Both the position numbers and the translations under genes were made by a program. From assembly GCA_046292345.1 (NCBI GenBank), contig JBKBRC010000032.1, forward strand, positions 1 through 25,934: 25,934 bases of DNA, given 5' to 3'. Under the pieces are notes generated by a model, which was not told where the DNA came from, did not search any database, and saw only the letters and a list, made by a program, of their open reading frames with translations. Source of the DNA: JBKBRC01 sp046292345 (GTDB taxonomy: Bacteria > Bacteroidota > Rhodothermia > Rhodothermales > Rubricoccaceae). Every line of letters begins with the position of its first letter. The first letter of the stretch is position 1. Below are positions 22,580 to 25,934 of this stretch, piece by piece.

Positions 22580-23959
22580 TCAGTAGCCCGGGTTCTGCGT
22601 GAGCGCCGGGTTGACGTCCAGTTCCGTCTGAGGAATCGGGAAGAGCAGACGCGTGGCGTCGATGCCGAGCGTGGCCTGCGCGCGGCCGGTGCGCTTGAGG
22701 TCCCAGAAGCGGTGCCCCTCGAAAGCGAGCTCGCGGCGGCGCTCGAGCAGGATCGCGTCGATGAGCGCCTCCTGCGAGAGCGCCACGAGGGCCGGCAGGC
22801 CTGCACGCTCGCGGATCCGGTTGAGGTCAGCGAGGGCCGGCACAAGCTGGCCGGCGCGGGCGGCGGCCTCGGCGCGGATCAGGAGCATGTCGGCCAGGCG
22901 CAGCACGATGAAGTTGTCGTCGCTGCTGGTGATGCGGAAGTACTTACGGCCGTAGTAGACCGGGTTGCCCGAGACGGCCGCGTTGCCGATCGTGCGGGCG
23001 AAGCGCACGTCTCCGGGCTCGCTGTAAGCGTTCACGAGCGAGGGCCGGGGCGCGTACATACGCCGGCCGCCGGACTCGGCCGGGTTGGCCGCGTTCGAGG
23101 CCGGGAAGAAAAAGAAGGCGTGCGAGTTGCTGTCGTTCTGGTTGAACTGCACCTCGAAGATGGCCTCGGTCGTGTTCTGGGCCTCGTAGAGCGCGTTGAA
23201 GTTGCCGATGAGCGTGTAGCCGTAGTTGCGGATCACGTCGTCGGCGAGCGCGCCGGCGTCGGCGTAGCGGCCCCGGTAGAGGTAGAGGCGCGCCAGGAGC
23301 GCCTTGGCTGCGCCCTCGGAGGCCCGCCCCGGCCCGGCGTCGAAGCCGGCGAGCAGGTTGCCGTCGATGATGCGCCGCAGGTCCTGCTCGACGAGCGCGT
23401 AGACCTCGTCGGCCGAGGCGCGCGGGCGGTTCTCGACCTCGCCCACGGTGCGCGTCGGCGTCGTCACGATCGGCACGCCGCCGAAGTAGTTGGCGAGGTT
23501 GAAGTAGTGGAGCGCGCGCAGGAAGTACGCCTCGCCCGTGTACTGCCGCACCTCGGCCTGGCTGATGCCGGGCACGCCCGGCGCGAACGCGATCACGTTG
23601 TTGGCGCGCCCGATGCCGGCGTAGAGCGTGCGCCAGATGCCGAGGAAGGAGGCGTTGTCGGCGACGATGTTGCGGTTGGAGATGTTGCGCAGGTTGGCGA
23701 ACGTGCCGGTCGTGATCAGGTCGTCCGCGAACAGGTCCGGCACGATGGCGACGCCGTCGAGGCCGTAGTAGTTGGCGCTTTGGAGGATGTCGTAGTTGCC
23801 CTGGACGGCCACCTGCGCGCCGCGCGGCGTGTCGAAGGCGCGGCTGGCGTCGATGGACGCGTTGGGGTCGATGTCGAGCACGCTGTCGCAGCCGCCGAGC
23901 AGCGCCGGAGCGCCGAGCAGGAGCGCGCCGGCGGCGAGCGTGGTGAAGAGCTTGTTCAT
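22580..23959 (-). CDS. SusD/RagB-family outer-membrane lipoprotein
   Basis: Surface lipoprotein that acts as the lid over a SusC channel and binds the incoming glycan or peptide. The 459 residues start at ATG 23959 with a signal ending LLGGC (Cys24). The SusD body shows YFLRALHYFNLANYFGGVPI (helical TPR-like core), ALLARLYLYRGRY, and the C-terminal LADMLLIRAEAAARAG, RIRERAGLP, ILLERRRELAFEGHRFWDLK and LFPIPQTELDVNPALTQNPGY, a textbook SusD ending. It lies 64 bp downstream of the SusC gene on the same strand. No glycoside hydrolase or regulator is visible on this side, because the contig breaks just after the stop, so the substrate is unknown. Confidence 0.96.
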   Translation of the reverse strand: MNKLFTTLAAGALLLGAPALLGGCDSVLDIDPNASIDASRAFDTPRGAQVAVQGNYDILQSANYYGLDGVAIVPDLFADDLITTGTFANLRNISNRNIVADNASFLGIWRTLYAGIGRANNVIAFAPGVPGISQAEVRQYTGEAYFLRALHYFNLANYFGGVPIVTTPTRTVGEVENRPRASADEVYALVEQDLRRIIDGNLLAGFDAGPGRASEGAAKALLARLYLYRGRYADAGALADDVIRNYGYTLIGNFNALYEAQNTTEAIFEVQFNQNDSNSHAFFFFPASNAANPAESGGRRMYAPRPSLVNAYSEPGDVRFARTIGNAAVSGNPVYYGRKYFRITSSDDNFIVLRLADMLLIRAEAAARAGQLVPALADLNRIRERAGLPALVALSQEALIDAILLERRRELAFEGHRFWDLKRTGRAQATLGIDATRLLFPIPQTELDVNPALTQNPGY

Positions 23960-24023
23960 GAGCGTGGGGAGGGACCCGTCGCCGGGCGGGCGGAGCGCAC
24001 GGCCCCGGCCGCCCGGCGGCGTG

Positions 24024-25934
24024 TCAGAGACCGAGGGTGAGGCCGAGCGTGAGCGTGCGCGCCTGCGGGAGGGTGTAGAAGTCCACGCCGCGGATGACGG
24101 CCGCATCGCCGGCATAGTTGACCTCCGGGTCGAAGCCGCTGTAGCCGGTGATCGTGACGAGGTTCTGCGCCTGCGCGTAGACGCGCGTCGAGCGGAAGCC
24201 GGCGCTCTGCGCGAGGCGGGCCGGCAAGGTGTACCCGACGACGAGGTTCTTCAGGCGGACGTACGAGCCGTCCTCGACGAAGCGCGACGAGGCGCGGGCG
24301 TTCTGGTTGTCGTCGTAGAAGGATGCGCGCGGCTCGGTCGTGTTGGTGTTGCCCGTGCCGGGGATGGGGTTGCCGTTGGCGTCGAGCTCGGGCGCGCGCC
24401 AGCGGTTGAGGGCGCGCGCGGTGTGGTTGTCGTTGGCGCCGAAGTTGCCGTACGCGTCCGTGTAGAGGCCCGAGCCGCGGAAGATGTCGTTGCCGTAGGA
24501 GAACTGGAGGAAGGCCGTCACGTCCACGCCGCGGAAGCCGAGCGTGTTGGTGAGGCCGCCGGTCCACCTGGGCCACGGGTTGCCGATGCGCGTGCGGTCG
24601 TCGGCGTTGATGACGCCGTCGCCGTTGACGTCCACGAAGCGGATGTCGCCGGGCTCGGTGAAGTTGTTCTGGAAGGCGAGGCCCTGCGCAGCGCAGCGGG
24701 CGTTGCGCTGTGCGGGCGACTCACCGCTCTGCGTGCGGCAGATCGGGTCGCCGATCTGGAACAGGCCGTCGGTCTGGTAGCCGAAGAAGAAGCCGAGCGG
24801 CTGCCCGACCTCGACGCGTGAGATGCCGCCGACGCCGAACGTGAGCGGCCGGTCGTCGAGGAGCGAGGTGACCTCGTTGGCGTTGGTGGCCGCGTTGAAC
24901 TCGGCCGTCCAGCGCACGCCGCCCGGGCCGCCGCGGAGCACGGTCGCGCGCGTGGTCAGCTCGAAGCCGACGTTGCGCATCGAGCCGACGTTGCCCGTGT
25001 AGGCCGTGAAACCGCTCGTGGACGGAATGAGGATGTTGACGAGCAGGTTGTCGGTGTCCTTGACGTAGTAGTCGGCCGAGAAGCCGAGGCGGTCGTCGAG
25101 CACCGAGAACTCCGTGCCCACGTTGAACTGCGTCGTGCTCTCCCACGACAGGCCCGGGTTACCGAGCTGCACCGGTGCGATGCCCGGTGTGCCGGCGTAG
25201 CTGGCGCCGCCGAAGAGCGTACGCGAGGCAAAGTTGCCGATGCCGAGCTGGTTGCCAGTCTGGCCGTAGCTGGCGCGGAAGCGCAGCCCCGAGACCAGGT
25301 TCTGGCTCTGGAAGAAGTCCTCCTCGAACACGTTCCACGCCAGCGAGAGCGACGGGAAGAAGCCGAAGCGGTTGTCCTCGCCGAAGCGCGACGAGCCGTC
25401 GGCGCGCAGGTTGACCGTGGCCGCGTAGCGGTCGTCGAACGAGTACGAGGCGCGCCCGAAGACCGAGAAGAGCGAGTTGCCGGTGCGGTTCGAGGAGCCC
25501 TGCGTGACCGAGGCCGCGCTCGTGATGTAGCGGAACTCCTCGGTCGGGAAGACGGTGCCGGTGACGGACTCGAAGAGCTGGTCCTGGCGCTCGACGCTCG
25601 TGCCGACGACGGTGCTGAGCGTGCTCTGCGCGCCGAGGGCGCCGTTGTAGGACAGCGTGCCCTCGAAGATCGTGTTGGAGACGTTCGAGGTCGTGGCGAT
25701 GCCGCGCCCGCCGAAGCCGGCGCCGAGCGAGGTCAGCGGCGAGTCGTAAAGGCGCGAGCGGAGGTTGAGGTTGTCCAGGCCAGCGCTCACGCGCGCGCGC
25801 AGCCCCGGCGCGAGGTCGACCTCGCCGAAGAGGTTGGTGATCACGCGGAAGCTGACGTCCTGCGACTCGTTCTCGCGCGCGAGCGCGACCGGGTTGTCAT
25901 AGAGCGTCTGGAAGTACTGCGTCTCGGCCTCGTC
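24024..25934 (-). CDS. SusC/RagA-family TonB-linked outer-membrane channel, C-terminal part (5' end outside window)
   Basis: TonB-dependent channel that, with SusD, imports glycans or peptides across the outer membrane. Only the last 636 residues are visible, all beta-barrel; signal peptide, carboxypeptidase-like domain and plug lie beyond the right edge. Typical SusC blocks are FGRASYSFDDRYAATVNLRA, DGSSRFGEDNRFGFFPSLS, ASYGQTGNQLGIGNF, SADYYVKDTDNLLV, FVDVNGDGVINADDRTRIGN, FLQFSYGNDIF and the ending QNLVTITGYSGFDPEVN. An insertion with three cysteines sits at DPICRTQSGESPAQRNARCA. The last residues are LGLTLGL rather than an aromatic. It is upstream of susD, the canonical order, and surely the same transcript. 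Confidence 0.94.
   Translation of the reverse strand, partial: DEAETQYFQTLYDNPVALARENESQDVSFRVITNLFGEVDLAPGLRARVSAGLDNLNLRSRLYDSPLTSLGAGFGGRGIATTSNVSNTIFEGTLSYNGALGAQSTLSTVVGTSVERQDQLFESVTGTVFPTEEFRYITSAASVTQGSSNRTGNSLFSVFGRASYSFDDRYAATVNLRADGSSRFGEDNRFGFFPSLSLAWNVFEEDFFQSQNLVSGLRFRASYGQTGNQLGIGNFASRTLFGGASYAGTPGIAPVQLGNPGLSWESTTQFNVGTEFSVLDDRLGFSADYYVKDTDNLLVNILIPSTSGFTAYTGNVGSMRNVGFELTTRATVLRGGPGGVRWTAEFNAATNANEVTSLLDDRPLTFGVGGISRVEVGQPLGFFFGYQTDGLFQIGDPICRTQSGESPAQRNARCAAQGLAFQNNFTEPGDIRFVDVNGDGVINADDRTRIGNPWPRWTGGLTNTLGFRGVDVTAFLQFSYGNDIFRGSGLYTDAYGNFGANDNHTARALNRWRAPELDANGNPIPGTGNTNTTEPRASFYDDNQNARASSRFVEDGSYVRLKNLVVGYTLPARLAQSAGFRSTRVYAQAQNLVTITGYSGFDPEVNYAGDAAVIRGVDFYTLPQARTLTLGLTLGL

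Noticed and set aside
22580..25934. Polysaccharide utilisation locus with a named substrate
   Set aside because: Only susC (partial) and susD are visible; no glycoside hydrolase, sensor or regulator is in the window, so the substrate cannot be named.

Overview
The window looks like ordinary chromosome from a very GC-rich member of the Bacteroidota/Rhodothermota side of the tree, most likely a Rhodothermia-type organism. The evidence is a SusC/SusD pair, a FecA-like TonB receptor with an N-terminal carboxypeptidase-regulatory-like domain, a DUF2480 protein (a family I know from this lineage), several lipoproteins and a lack of clear Shine-Dalgarno sites. I assign the lineage from gene content, not from a marker tree. 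I see no phage, transposase, integrase, CRISPR array or defence gene.

Layout. 1-4584 (minus): 3'-truncated CrtI-type carotenoid desaturase, chorismate synthase, and an HtrA/Deg-type periplasmic protease. 4653-7348 (plus): family-4 glycosyltransferase, an exported thioredoxin-fold protein joined to it by an ATGA overlap, and a class-II-HDAC-like amidohydrolase. 7349-7797: a gene-free convergent gap with three unrelated minisatellites and a long imperfect inverted repeat. 7798-8661 (minus): PrmC. 8748-9536 (plus): SDR oxidoreductase. 9580-11650 (minus): phenylalanine 4-hydroxylase, two tiny two-helix membrane proteins and a redoxin. 11918-11990 (minus): tRNA-Glu(CTC). 12023-14915 (minus): GNAT acetyltransferase and two tandem lipoprotein alpha/beta-hydrolases, of which the second has lost its nucleophile serine. 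15066-17585 (plus): FecA-like TonB receptor, whose stop codon lies in the first unit of a 20-bp tandem array. 17747-18814 (minus): Tat-type LD-carboxypeptidase. 19052-22333 (plus): cysteine desulfurase, DUF2480 protein, small lipoprotein, FabG-like SDR. 22470-22479: a run of Ns inside poly-G junk (assembly join). 22580-25934 (minus): SusD and the C-terminal part of SusC.

The genes are mostly independent housekeeping or envelope functions and do not form one pathway. Local units are glycosyltransferase plus thioredoxin, hydrolase pair plus acetyltransferase, cysteine desulfurase plus DUF2480, and SusC plus SusD. The unusual content lies mostly between genes: short tandem arrays and strong inverted repeats placed at gene 3' ends, and a shared 10-mer upstream of two minus-strand transcription units. 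I found no convincing new multi-gene system here. The best leads are the serine-less hydrolase paralogue, the structured 7514-7618 element and the stop-codon array at 17582.
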